Shown: positions 36,801-45,940 of the stretch, piece by piece
Layout: each line of letters begins with the position of its first letter
Position numbering within the stretch: position 1 is the first letter of the stretch
NCBI GenBank assembly: GCA_964247055.1
Contig: OZ176059.1
Span: 1,178,001 to 1,242,000 of the forward strand
Origin: Paragordius varius
Lineage: Eukaryota > Nematomorpha
Direction of reading: 5' to 3'
Length of the DNA stretch: 64,000 bases
The notes under the pieces: generated by a model
The model's input: the letters and a program-made list of their open reading frames with translations, nothing else
Told to the model about the DNA's origin: nothing
Database searches by the model: none
Position numbers and translations under genes: made by a program

Positions 36801-37914
36801 TATCATTTTGTTTGTGGCTGTTGATTGGAGGTTAGCCATTGCATCCGTGTATATGGCTAATTCAAATTTTAAACTAGCTAATTTACGGATGGCTTCAGCA
36901 AGTTTTTCTAGATTAAGTGACAAAACAATTAATGGGTGGGTGGGTGAGTTATAAGTTTTTTCCACTAATATTTACTGACTCGTTATATATAAATACCTTG
37001 TTGTAGCAAACTCATTTTCACATTTTTTATTATACTTTAATATTCTCGAAAAAGGGTTATTACACTAATAATATCGAAAATTAGCTAAAAAAATTTATCA
37101 TTTGATTTTGTACCATTTTAATTAACTGTTGAAAATTTTTTATGGATTTTGATTTTTTCTATATGATTGATTGAAAGCAAGAAATATATATTGGAAGTCA
37201 AAAACCTAAAAGTAAAAAATGTTTGTGTTAAGGTTGTTTAAAGACCGTCAGTGAAATCAATATCAAAGTATTCAACTCAAAACATTTACAAAAACCTTGA
37301 ATAGCAATTAAAACATACAATAAATCATTCTATTTGTTAGTTTTGTTAACAATTACTCTAGTTTTGTTATTTATAAAAAAAACTTTTACTTAAATAAAAA
37401 GGCTAATTGAAAAAGGTACCATTAATTTATCATGAGAACTGAAAAAAAAAGATGATTTAATTTGAAATAGGTATCATGATAATTCATTAAAAAATTAAAT
37501 GTAAGGGAGCCCTAGCCAACAGGCATCTATCTAACTATTATAGATTAAAAGCATCTTTTTACAAAAAACACTTATATAAATTAATTTTAAAAGTTACAAA
37601 ATGGAATATGTAAAATGATGATGGTTAGAGATAGGAACATACCTGCAAAAAAAGTGTTGATTTTGGTTAACTCAGCTTCACAAACGTTAAAAAATTCTTC
37701 ATCAAAATTAATTATAAATCTTTCTTGCTCAGCCTGACTATATCCTATGAAATTAGATATGATATATAACCTTCCTCAATAAACTCCTTTTCTTTCGCAT
37801 AAAGCATGTGTTTCAAATCCTAAAATTATATTTATAATGATATACCTCATAACGTATGTATTGTTTTCTCCATTCTGGGGTCAAATGCGCTTGCAAATGC
37901 TCAGTAAATTTCAT
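26183..37914 (-). CDS. XPR1: XPR1/SYG1-type phosphate exporter (SPX-EXS protein), 16 coding exons
   Basis: Multi-pass plasma-membrane protein that exports inorganic phosphate; the cytosolic SPX domain senses inositol pyrophosphates. Exons in coding order: 37914-37846, 37819-37771, 37744-37643, 36964-36570, 36042-35530, 35136-35035, 34631-34551, 34208-34130, 33596-33409, 32960-32781, 32276-32129, 31669-31436, 29935-29640, 29473-29206, 27808-27317, 26487-26183. Every join is GT-AG and in phase, giving 1166 codons. The start is [20 protein letters not shown], nearly identical to animal XPR1. SPX spans residues 1-410 with a large insertion, helices run through about 440-590, EXS covers about 590-905, and a divergent tail follows. 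Family hallmarks include [45 protein letters not shown] and [20 protein letters not shown]. Human XPR1 has 696 residues; the excess here is low-complexity insertion plus tail. Introns at 36043-36569, 35137-35529, 33597-34129, 32961-33408, 32277-32780 and 31670-32128 hold nothing recognised, except that the intron at 34209-34550 contains a solitary MITE end (about 34400-34474). Confidence 0.93.
26491..26890. mobile_element. MITE of the CAGTAAAAATTGA family in an XPR1 intron
   Basis: Ends CAGTAAAAATTGACATTAT (left) and the inverse of CAGTAAAAATTGAGATTAT (right) are inverted copies. A further TIR-like segment begins near 26606, suggesting one copy nested in another. Related copies lie at about 42587-42860 and, as a solitary right end, at about 34400-34474. 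The left end abuts the acceptor of XPR1 exon 16. Confidence 0.65.
27866..28354. mobile_element. Inverted-repeat element TACCATTTACAG with tandem 21-bp units
   Basis: 489 bp between TA duplets. The left end TACCATTTACAGTTCAAATT is followed by several tandem units of the type TTCAAATTCACCCTTGAACAA. A second copy of the left end begins at about 27992, so the left arm is internally duplicated. The right end is the inverse (AATTTGAACTGTAAATGGTA) with only one or two units. The core contains TTATGGCATAATTTATTA. It sits in the XPR1 intron between exons 14 and 15, about 60 bp from exon 15. Confidence 0.85.
28355..29205. other. Rest of the XPR1 intron 14
   Basis: AT-rich intron sequence with no recognised element. 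The short open frames here lack any family likeness. Confidence 0.6.
29206..34208 (-). CDS. XPR1: XPR1 exons 8-14: transmembrane core and EXS domain
   Basis: Exon 8 is one hydrophobic helix ([20 protein letters not shown]). Exon 9 has [20 protein letters not shown]. Exon 10 carries two more helices. Exon 11 opens the EXS domain with the strongly conserved [19 protein letters not shown]. Exon 12 has [19 protein letters not shown] and [10 protein letters not shown]. Exon 13 has [15 protein letters not shown], and then a Gly/Ser/Asn-rich loop of about 45 residues longer than in vertebrates. Exon 14 has VLRFAWTL and [18 protein letters not shown]. The EXS domain forms most of the exporter and its trafficking signals. 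Conservation is highest here, so the exon edges are reliable. Confidence 0.93.
29939..29962. repeat. (TA)n run at the acceptor of XPR1 exon 13
   Basis: An AT dinucleotide run that, read on the minus strand, ends directly at the TATAG acceptor of exon 13 (29935). It replaces the usual pyrimidine tract. Confidence 0.85.
29999..30810. mobile_element. Head-to-tail array of three TACCATTTACAG-family copies
   Basis: Left ends recur at about 29999, 30219 and 30471, each followed by TTCAAATT(C/G)(A/C)CCC-type units and the same core (TTATGGCATA, TTTATTATTTTTTCAGCAT). Each of the first two copies runs through GAGG(G/A)TGAATATA straight into the next TACCATTT. Only the last has a decayed right end (GGGTAAATTTGAATTTTTAGG, ending about 30810). 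All lie in the XPR1 intron between exons 12 and 13, which otherwise holds nothing recognised. Confidence 0.75.
34400..34474. repeat. Solitary end of the CAGTAAAAATTGA MITE family
   Basis: Contains AGTATGGTTGTCTTTTTAAA and a terminal TTCAATTATTACTG followed by TA, matching the right half of 26491-26890 and of 42587-42860. No opposite end was found nearby. Lies in an XPR1 intron. Confidence 0.55.
34551..37914 (-). CDS. XPR1: XPR1 exons 1-7: SPX domain with a large insertion
   Basis: Exons 1-3 give the first SPX helices ([31 protein letters not shown]). Exon 4 continues with [20 protein letters not shown], then diverges. Exon 5 is largely Asn/Ser/Thr-rich before returning to the family with [20 protein letters not shown] and KILKKHDK, whose lysines bind inositol pyrophosphate in SPX domains. 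Exon 6 gives [17 protein letters not shown] and exon 7 [16 protein letters not shown]. About 230 residues separate the conserved parts where human XPR1 has about 40. The basic binding residues are kept, so sensing is probably intact. Confidence 0.9.
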
Positions 37915-38095
37915 CTAAATAGATACCAAAGAGTGGCTAAACGTAAAATTTGTTTAAAATTTGCATTCGTCTGCGCTCGACTCTCAAAAATTTGAAAAGG
38001 ACAAAACGAATATCGTATGACTAACGCATGACTTTATTTTCTATCACATTTTTTTTATAAATTATTGATTTGATATTTCTTTGCATATTTAGATA

Positions 38096-39323
38096 TTAAC
38101 ACTTGGATACAACAGATTCATTGTACTTAGATTTAAATTAGGGTAGTTGGATTCTCCAGACCTATTTAAAATTAATACCCTGAAATATATGGAAGAAATT
38201 GAAACCATGGCAAAATTTTTCACTTATATAACATTAAAAAACCGAAATATATAAAAAAATTTAGTCAAGAATACTTGATATTACTTATTATAATGCAAAA
38301 CCCAATGGTAAAAATTTATTCGATGAACATGTGTGCACCGGCTAAATGGAAAAATAAGACAAAATGCACTACTTTTTCCAATTCTATCAATGTTAGATGT
38401 AATTTAAATAGAAAATTGGCTATAATTATACTTTTAAATTTAGAAGAATACGATATTTTTAAAAAAAATTTTGTAAAATAAAAATGGCGTCGAAAGAGTT
38501 TGCAAAACGAAATTTTAATGAGATAATTTGGTTTATTTATATAATTTTTATTAGGATAGAAGCAAAAATTTAAATTGGGGCCGTTTCCTACAGTACTTTA
38601 AAAATGTTAATTTAAGTCAGGGGTTTTTAGATACCCCAATTTAAATCGAAGTGTTAAGGTAGAAAAAATTAAATAGTATAAAATTTTAAGATTAATTAAT
38701 GTATGGCTTTAGGTAAAATTTAAGTTATCAACTCATATTAACACTTCGATTTAAATTGGGGTATCTAAATACCCCAGACAATATTTAAGTTAAAATTTTA
38801 AAAAACTCCTGAAAGAAACGGTCCCAATTTAAATTTATGCCTCTATCCTAATACAAATTATATAAATAAGCCGAAATATCTAAATAAAATTTGGTTTTGA
38901 AAAAAAGTTCTTTATATCAAGCTACTTCAACGTCGTTTTTATTTTACAACATTTTTGCCAAATATCGTGTTTATTTATTTTTCAAGGTATAATTTAGACT
39001 AATTTATTATTTAAATCACATCTATTACTGATTTAATTAGAAAAAAAAGGTTTATTTGTATTATTTTTCAATTTAGCCAATGCACACATTTACGTTGAAT
39101 AACTTTTTACCTTTGGGTTTTATCTTAAAATAAGTAATATCAAGTATTTTTGAAAAAAAGTTTTTTATAATTCCGGTTTATTAATGAAATATTGCCAAAT
39201 TTTGCCATGGTTTCTTTTCCTCCCATAATTTAAAAAGTATTTAATTTTAAACTGGCCTGAGGTATTCAACTACCCCAATTTGAATCGAAGGATCGAAATG
39301 AATGTGTTGTATCCAAGTGTTAA
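38096..39323. mobile_element. 1.2-kb near-complete palindrome (long foldback element)
   Basis: Ends TTAACACTTGGATACAACA and the exact inverse TGTTGTATCCAAGTGTTAA. Arms of about 600 bp are complementary all the way in, at roughly 80 percent by eye, through paired blocks such as GAAACCATGGCAAAATTT and TACTTGATATTACTTATT. The innermost block, CACTTCGATTTAAATTGGGG, is paired across a turn near 38700. Both edges read TTAA, the piggyBac target, but TTAA could also be part of the repeat itself. No coding capacity; the small open frame in the left arm is a by-product. Confidence 0.85.
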
Positions 39324-39832
39324 ACATTAAAAATTAATTACAAGAGGATTTGCTATTCATTATATAATTATGATTTTCAAAAAATAATTAGGGTAAAAAA
39401 TTAACGCTTTCTTTCCTTTTAAATATGTTTATTTGGGGTAATGTTGTCCTGCAGCTTTTAACTTGGTACATTATAAAAAAAATATTACTTAATACATGTC
39501 TATTTAAGAAATATTTACTTTTGCAATATCTAGGAAGTTGGCCATAAAAAAACTAACTAATTTTAAATTCATCAATCAAATAATTGCTGTCAAAATTTTG
39601 CCAAAAACTTTTAAAATTAATTAATTATATATTTTATGTTTTTACAAGTGATTTCTGAACATTAAAAAATTGGCGCTTAAAGTCTGAAAAAAAATATATT
39701 TTACAGTCTCTAAAAAAATATTTTTAAAATTGCCCTAAGGCCATAGAATTCATATTATTTACCAAATATCATAATATTAATTTTTTAATTTAAAATTGGC
39801 ACTTGGCTAAAAAACCGAAAGGTATTGAAAAT

Positions 39833-40399
39833 GTTAATTAAAATTTTTTAATAACAAAAAACATTTTATTATGGACTAGAGTAAATGTCGTGCTGCTACG
39901 CAGCCCGAGGAAGTCCTTCGGACTTCTGGGGGGAGGGCTATTTGAAATAAGGGACAATAAAATGATCCAAATATGTGGATTATTTCGAAATATTATTTAA
40001 TAGATATGATTTTATAGGAATTTTAAAACGGATCATTCATACTAATATATTGTTTAATTGGAGGAAAAATAGATTTAAAAAATTATTTATGTGGACTTTT
40101 TTTTAAAAAATGGCATTTTGGGGGGGAACGGTTAAAAAGAGGGACTAAATCAAAAAAGCGAGACGACTATGTTCGGCGCAATCGAAAATAAGTAAACAAA
40201 AATTATATTTGAAATTGAATGGTCCAACACGTTATCCGGAAAATTGTCTCAAAGACACGATTTTTGTGGACTTCTGTTTTCAATAAAAACCCGTTTTTCA
40301 CATGGGGTGGGCCCGAACTGGGGGCCTATTTCAAAAAAAGGGCGAAGCTATTGTCGGTTAATTAAAATTTTTTAATAACAAAAAACATTTTATTATGGA
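39833..40399. repeat. Segment flanked by 43-bp perfect direct repeats, with GC-rich hairpins
   Basis: Identical 43-bp direct repeats lie at 39833-39875 and 40357-40399. Between them is unusually G-rich DNA. Just inside the left repeat are two adjacent perfect hairpins, GCTGC-TAC-GCAGC (39892-39904) and GAAGTCC-TTC-GGACTTC (39910-39926). Further inside are two or three loosely similar blocks with G runs followed by AGGGAC or AGGGCG. The arrangement could be a mobile element with a long target duplication, or a decayed tandem duplication. The family is unknown. Confidence 0.6.
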
Positions 40400-40613
40400 T
40401 TAAGGTGAATCAGTTTTTGGAATAATATGATGTAACATCAGCAAAATTAATAATAAATTTATCAATGTTTTTCGTTTTCATCTAACTTTTTAGGATCAAC
40501 ACAAAAATAAAATTAAAATAAAGATGAAAATTAAAATTATGAAATAATTTATAAAAATAAAGATGTATATTTATGAAAAATTCCGTTTATAACCTTTTAA
40601 AGTAGTTATTTTA

Positions 40614-41275
40614 TCCCAGAGCACTTTCATATTAAATTCACAAAAATTATTTCTCATATTGGTAAATTAGAAATTTAATGTTAAATGACTTGGCAGATAT
40701 TTTACTAGATCACTAAAAATGATGTATGCATAATTATTCTGCTAAAAATATATATTCTGAAATAAATATATCAGAATCCCATGGTGCTTTTGGTTTTGAG
40801 CCTTGCGTGCGAAATAACACATGTTGACACTTTTGTGTTATCACTCCCTTATTTTAGGGTATAAATATCTTAAAATGTATTTAAGGTATTAGATATATAA
40901 ATATGCTTTTATTAGTCTTTTAGACCCATGATACTAATTTTTAATTTCAAATGTAAAATTGTAAAATAATCCTCATCTCAACCTCCATTTTTTTCCATAT
41001 TTATTTTTAATCTTTAATACAACAGGCAAATGAATGTATATTATGTTTATATGAAAATAATTAACTTTAACAAGCTTTCCTGCTATAGTTTACCATCAAA
41101 AACTTGTTATATATTCATTCAGTGGTTTTTTCAGTTTTAGAGCTGTCTTTTTGGCTCTAGAAACTAAACTGGAAAAATTTAAGCTTTTTCTAATACATGA
41201 AATCAATGTTTGATAATTAAATTTTAACTGAAATAATTTTCAAAAATCTAGTTTATTTACGAAAGTGCTCTGGGA
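40614..41275. mobile_element. Inverted-repeat element with TCCCAGAGCACTTTC ends
   Basis: 662 bp between TA duplets (40612-40613 and 41276-41277). The ends TCCCAGAGCACTTTC and GAAAGTGCTCTGGGA are exact inverses of 15 bp, with weaker complementarity beyond. The inner part (about 40840-41190) is similar to 53880-54300, so a related sequence is dispersed in the window. Non-coding. Confidence 0.75.
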
Positions 41276-42586
41276 TATAAAACTATCCCAAAAAGTAGGC
41301 TAGGAAAAAAAATGGAAAAGGAATCAATTGAACTGCTCTATAAAGGAAAATGGCAAAATTTGATCAAATTTTGTTAAATATTTTTTGGTTTACACCTTGA
41401 TTAAAATTGAGGTAAGTGACCTCGGACCATTTATAGAAAAACTACTGAAATGGAAGGTTTTGGTTTGAATGTATGCTTCTATTTTAATAAAATATATAAA
41501 TAACACAGCGTAAGCAAAAAAATATCTTAAGGAAATATTCTGATAAGAAAATGTATCAGGATTATCATGTTGCTTTTATTTTTTGCCCTTAGGCGTTAAT
41601 TTAACATTTTATAGCTTTTGTAGAATCTGCTCCAGACCATAAAATAGTGAATCTGTAATAAAGTTATATTTAACAAAATTTTTAAAACGAACGAATGAAA
41701 ATCAAAGGGTGGGATAAAAAAAGCTGCAATTTACTGCAAGTCAGGCGTGAAGTTGAGCAAGTTTAGCTAAGCTACTATGTGTACACTTAAAAGATCGGTG
41801 ACAAAATACTTAAGGCCTGTCTTTTGCTTATGACTGTATTTTTTGACACCCAATTCGAATTTTATGAAAAACAACCAATACAATAATATGCATTTATTAA
41901 AGTTTTTCAAACTCAATGGCACGTGTGTTAATTATGATATTACATATATATTTTTAAATTTTTAAGTTGATGAAACCAACCATTTGCCCTTGCAACACTT
42001 ATCTATTATTTTACCTTTAGCATATTATTTTATGATGTAATACAAAATAATTAAGGGTTATTTTCTAATTATTTATTCCAACTACCCCAGAATTATCATG
42101 AAATAGTTATTTTATATTTTGCGCTATTTTTCAATCGAGAAATTATGTGCCCCGCGTCCACCACGAATTCCAGGTGAATATCTCTCTAAACTGATTACAT
42201 TTTGCTACTCATTCTGTTGGAAGCCCTTTTGCAAATAATGGGTTGTTGATTATTTATAACAACTAATTATCATTTTTAATTAATTAACATTACAATTGAA
42301 ATTAATATATAATAAAAAAACTCTTTATAATTTTTTATATGAATCAACCATTAGCGTTTGACAATTCTACAAGATTATTTATTTAATTAGAAGAAAAATT
42401 GCTTCATGACTTTTAAGATTATTTAATCAATTAAATTTTAAAGGGATAGTTAATTCATCAAGTTAGAAAATAGTAAATTTAAGATATACCTTCATCAGTT
42501 AATTGACTCATGAAAGACATAGTGAATTTAATTAACATCATATTAAAAATATATTTTTTTGTTATTAAACAAGGGAAGAAATTTAA

Positions 42587-42860
42587 GTAAAGATTAAAAT
42601 TATACGAACAAAGAATAAAAATATAAAGACAAATATTTTTATCTAAAAGACAATCATTTTTAAAACCTTTATTCTCATCTAAGCTACTTAGTACAATTGT
42701 AAAATATGGAATTCATAGTGTTAGTAATATATATCTCTATTTCACATTTTGCCATAAAAAACAATGAGAAATCAGGAGGTAAAAAGTATGGTTGTCATTT
42801 AGCAAAAAATATTTGTCTTTATATTTTTACATTTTGTCCGTATGATTTCAGTTTTTACTG
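42587..42860. mobile_element. MITE of the CAGTAAAAATTGA family
   Basis: About 274 bp. The left arm has AATAAAAATATAAAGACAAA and the right arm has the inverse TTTGTCTTTATATTTTTACA, ending CAGTTTTTACTG. Same family as 26491-26890. The 62-codon frame across its right half is not a gene. Confidence 0.7.
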
Positions 42861-43970
42861 TCATTTTTATTTCGTTATGTGTTGTTACAATTAAAATAAA
42901 TTATTTTTATTTTTAAACGAATTTGCAAATAAATTTTCATATTTGTACGGTTATTATATATCAATTTTTCCTTATTGATAAAATTAACAATAATCACACA
43001 TTAATACCCAAAAAATCTTTATATTTTTGTGGGATAATTAAAATACAATCAAAATATATCTGTCTTTTTTGTAAAACGTCTGATTAACAGGTTAATGATT
43101 CCTACAGATATGTTTTAGCTACTTAATTGTGTGTTTGCATAATGGTGTAAAATCTATTTTAAGTATAGTATGTGTTTTTTTTTAAACTAATATTGCACAG
43201 CGTTTACAACTTATAGATTAAAAGTTGTCTCAATATAGCTTTTTTTGTTCCGATTTCCTCCACACATAGCTTCAAACAACACATTCTAAATAAAAATGAT
43301 AATGAAAATATACCAATATATCATAATTCTTAAATGTTGAGGTATTAAATCATATTCAGAATATTTTATATGCAAGTTACACTGCTAATTTTATTATTGC
43401 CAGTTAGCATTTACAGCAAAGAGCTATGTGATTGGCTTAAATTTGGTATAGAAATATATAATTTTTTGCTTATACTACTTTAAAGCCAATATTGCTCTGT
43501 AATATAAAAATCCTGTTGCAACAAAAGATGAAAAACTAGTAATTTATAGCTAACATTGTATTTTAGCGAATTGTGCGCACATTATACCTAAATTTTTGGC
43601 TGAATGCATTTTTATTCATAATTATTTTTGTATGTGCATACCGAAATTCAATTTTATCGTGCGTGCCTGTGACTTAGTCAACACGCTTATCAATAAATTT
43701 ATAATTATTAACACTATAGAAAATAAATATTGTTTTAGGCTGGAGACGTTTTACATAAGTTCGAGTGGGCTTATTTTAAAACGTTTTGAGATAGTAGTGA
43801 TATCCTTCATAGATTATAACCTAGGATTATTATTCAGATAATCTCATACAATTTCCAATATCTATAAGCAACTTGTATTTAACAGGGTGGAACCCTAATC
43901 ATTGTTTATTTAAAGCTTCCAACTAATTTAACCTTTAAACACACAAAGGCCCTAACCAAAAGGTAAATTA

Positions 43971-45098
43971 CACAGCGCTCACAAAAAATATTCTGATAAA
44001 ATATGTAAAATTATATTAATATATTTTGATTTTTAGATCTGGGCTCCGAAAGTCTCAAATTTTTACCCGTAAAAAACTGGCCTAGTTCTCTTAAAATAAA
44101 CACCGAAAGGCTGAAATTTAATTTAAGTATTCGTTCATCTTAAAATCTATGTTAAATTAAAATTATTTTTTTAAAAAATTGACCCAAATTAAAGAGCAGA
44201 ACTTTAAATTAAATTTATGAGGTGATAAAAACGTACAATTTTATATTTTTGCATCATTTCTAATATTATGTAGTATGTATTTTGATAGTAGAGGTCGATA
44301 TTTCCAAATATTTCCATAGATTCAAGTTTTAGAGTTCTGCCAAGAGTGCATAGGTTTCTTTTAAAATATCGTCCATCCAAATATTGTTCTTTGGTTCTTA
44401 CGAGTACCCTAAACCTTTCCCATCAAGGACTTTTGCAATTTAGATCTCATAATGTGCCAAAGTAGGATAATTTGGTGCGGATGGACATTCCAAGCGATAT
44501 TATATCGGGATTGATTTTATATTCTTAGGTATGTCCGTACATTGTGTTTTTATAAAATTTCCAACCAGAGTTTAAAAATTTTATCCATTCATCGGATTCA
44601 TGGGGTCCAACTTCACATCCGTTAAAAAAATAGAAAAATGATTCCATTAACACAAATTTCAAGCTGAAAGTATGCTTTATATTTCATAGATTAAATTCTT
44701 AAGTAAAACATTCAATATATCAAAAATTTTCCGAAAGCGCCATCTCGGCTTTTCCGTCATTATTTTAAGACACCCCATTTTAGAGGGATCTAAAAGACTT
44801 TTGGAGCTCTTCCCTAAAATTTCAATTATAAAAATATTGTTGCTTATTATATGTAGTTTATATTATTACTAATATCTCAAATGAGATATTCAGGTTTTAC
44901 CAATTATAAACTAATAAATCTCAGAAAGTTTGTCCTTTTCTGATATGGGGGAGTTATCAAAAAAGTGATAACTTTCTAATCTTTATAATAAGAAGCACCA
45001 TAAGAATCGTGGGCGTTTAACATATATATTTATTTTAGTTGTGAATAATATGTTTATCAATATTGTATTTCATCAGGATATTTTTTATATGCAGTGTG
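43971..45098. mobile_element. Probable non-autonomous element with CACAGCGC-like ends
   Basis: The left end CACAGCGCTCACAAAAAATA followed by TTCTGATAAAATA resembles the inverse of the right end (CACACTGCATATAAAAAATA, then TCCTGATGAAATA). The match is imperfect and the target duplication unclear. Similar ends occur near 41504 and 43385. No coding content. Low confidence. Confidence 0.4.
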
Positions 45099-45940
45099 TT
45101 AATTGCAAGATCTTAATTTAAAGCCGTTAAAAACCACGCTACCAATTGTTTGATTTAGATCGCCTAAATTTATTTTAGAACCCTTATCACATGACACTCG
45201 TTATATTATTATAAACCATCTTAAAATCGTATAGGCCCATTAAAAACAGTATGAATGCGTTGGGTTTTGCAAAATATACAAATTATCATAATTATTTGCA
45301 AAAGCTTTAACATTATTGCATAAGTAATATATATGAAGAGCAGGCACAAGGATAAAATTTTATATGGTTCAAAAAATATTATGTTCCCTAATATTTGTTC
45401 TTATTTTTTTAAAATCTTTCCATTATTTTAGCACGTGAAAAGTAGCAAGATATATTGCAAATTAAATAATATTATTTAACCATATTTAAAATTTTTAAAA
45501 ATTTAGGATGATCAATATTTTTATTAATTTAATTATTTGAAGATTCAATATTTTATTTTTTAAAATGAATTTGCGTTCATTTTGAATCATATTCACAATC
45601 TCTACCATCTGTTTACCTTCTGTTGCGCTCAACTGTTTTCAATATGGAAAACATCGTAAAGCACTTCTAATAGTCCGCCAAACCCTGGAAAACACATTTA
45701 TAGCTCTCGATTCAAATATTAACACCTATATATTGAATATTTTACTTGTAAATACTAAATAATTTTATAAATTTTTGTTTTCCACATTTTGCCGCCATAT
45801 TGAATTTTTACGAGGGTTATATAAATATTCTTTGGACGGATAAAACACAAGGTATTTATTTAATATACATATAAAAAATATATATATTTAAAGTTTTGTG
45901 TTTAATACGTAATTTATTTTCTTAGATTTGTTGGAAGTCT

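Larger units (their letters stand above)
37915..45925. other. Non-coding region between XPR1 and TFAP4 start codons
   Basis: About 8 kb separating two divergent genes, so it should contain both promoters and 5' UTRs, though none can be pinned down. It is packed with non-coding mobile elements: a long palindrome (38096-39323), a direct-repeat-flanked segment (39833-40399), an inverted-repeat element (40614-41275), a MITE (42587-42860) and a probable element at 43971-45098. The acceptor-like TTCTTAG ending at 45925 suggests that the TFAP4 5' UTR is spliced from an unseen upstream exon. Confidence 0.6.

Noticed and set aside
38275-38481. 68-codon frame
   Set aside because: Lies within the left arm of the 1.2-kb palindrome; no similarity to a protein family.
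42706-42894. 62-codon frame
   Set aside because: Spans the right half of a MITE of the CAGTAAAAATTGA family.
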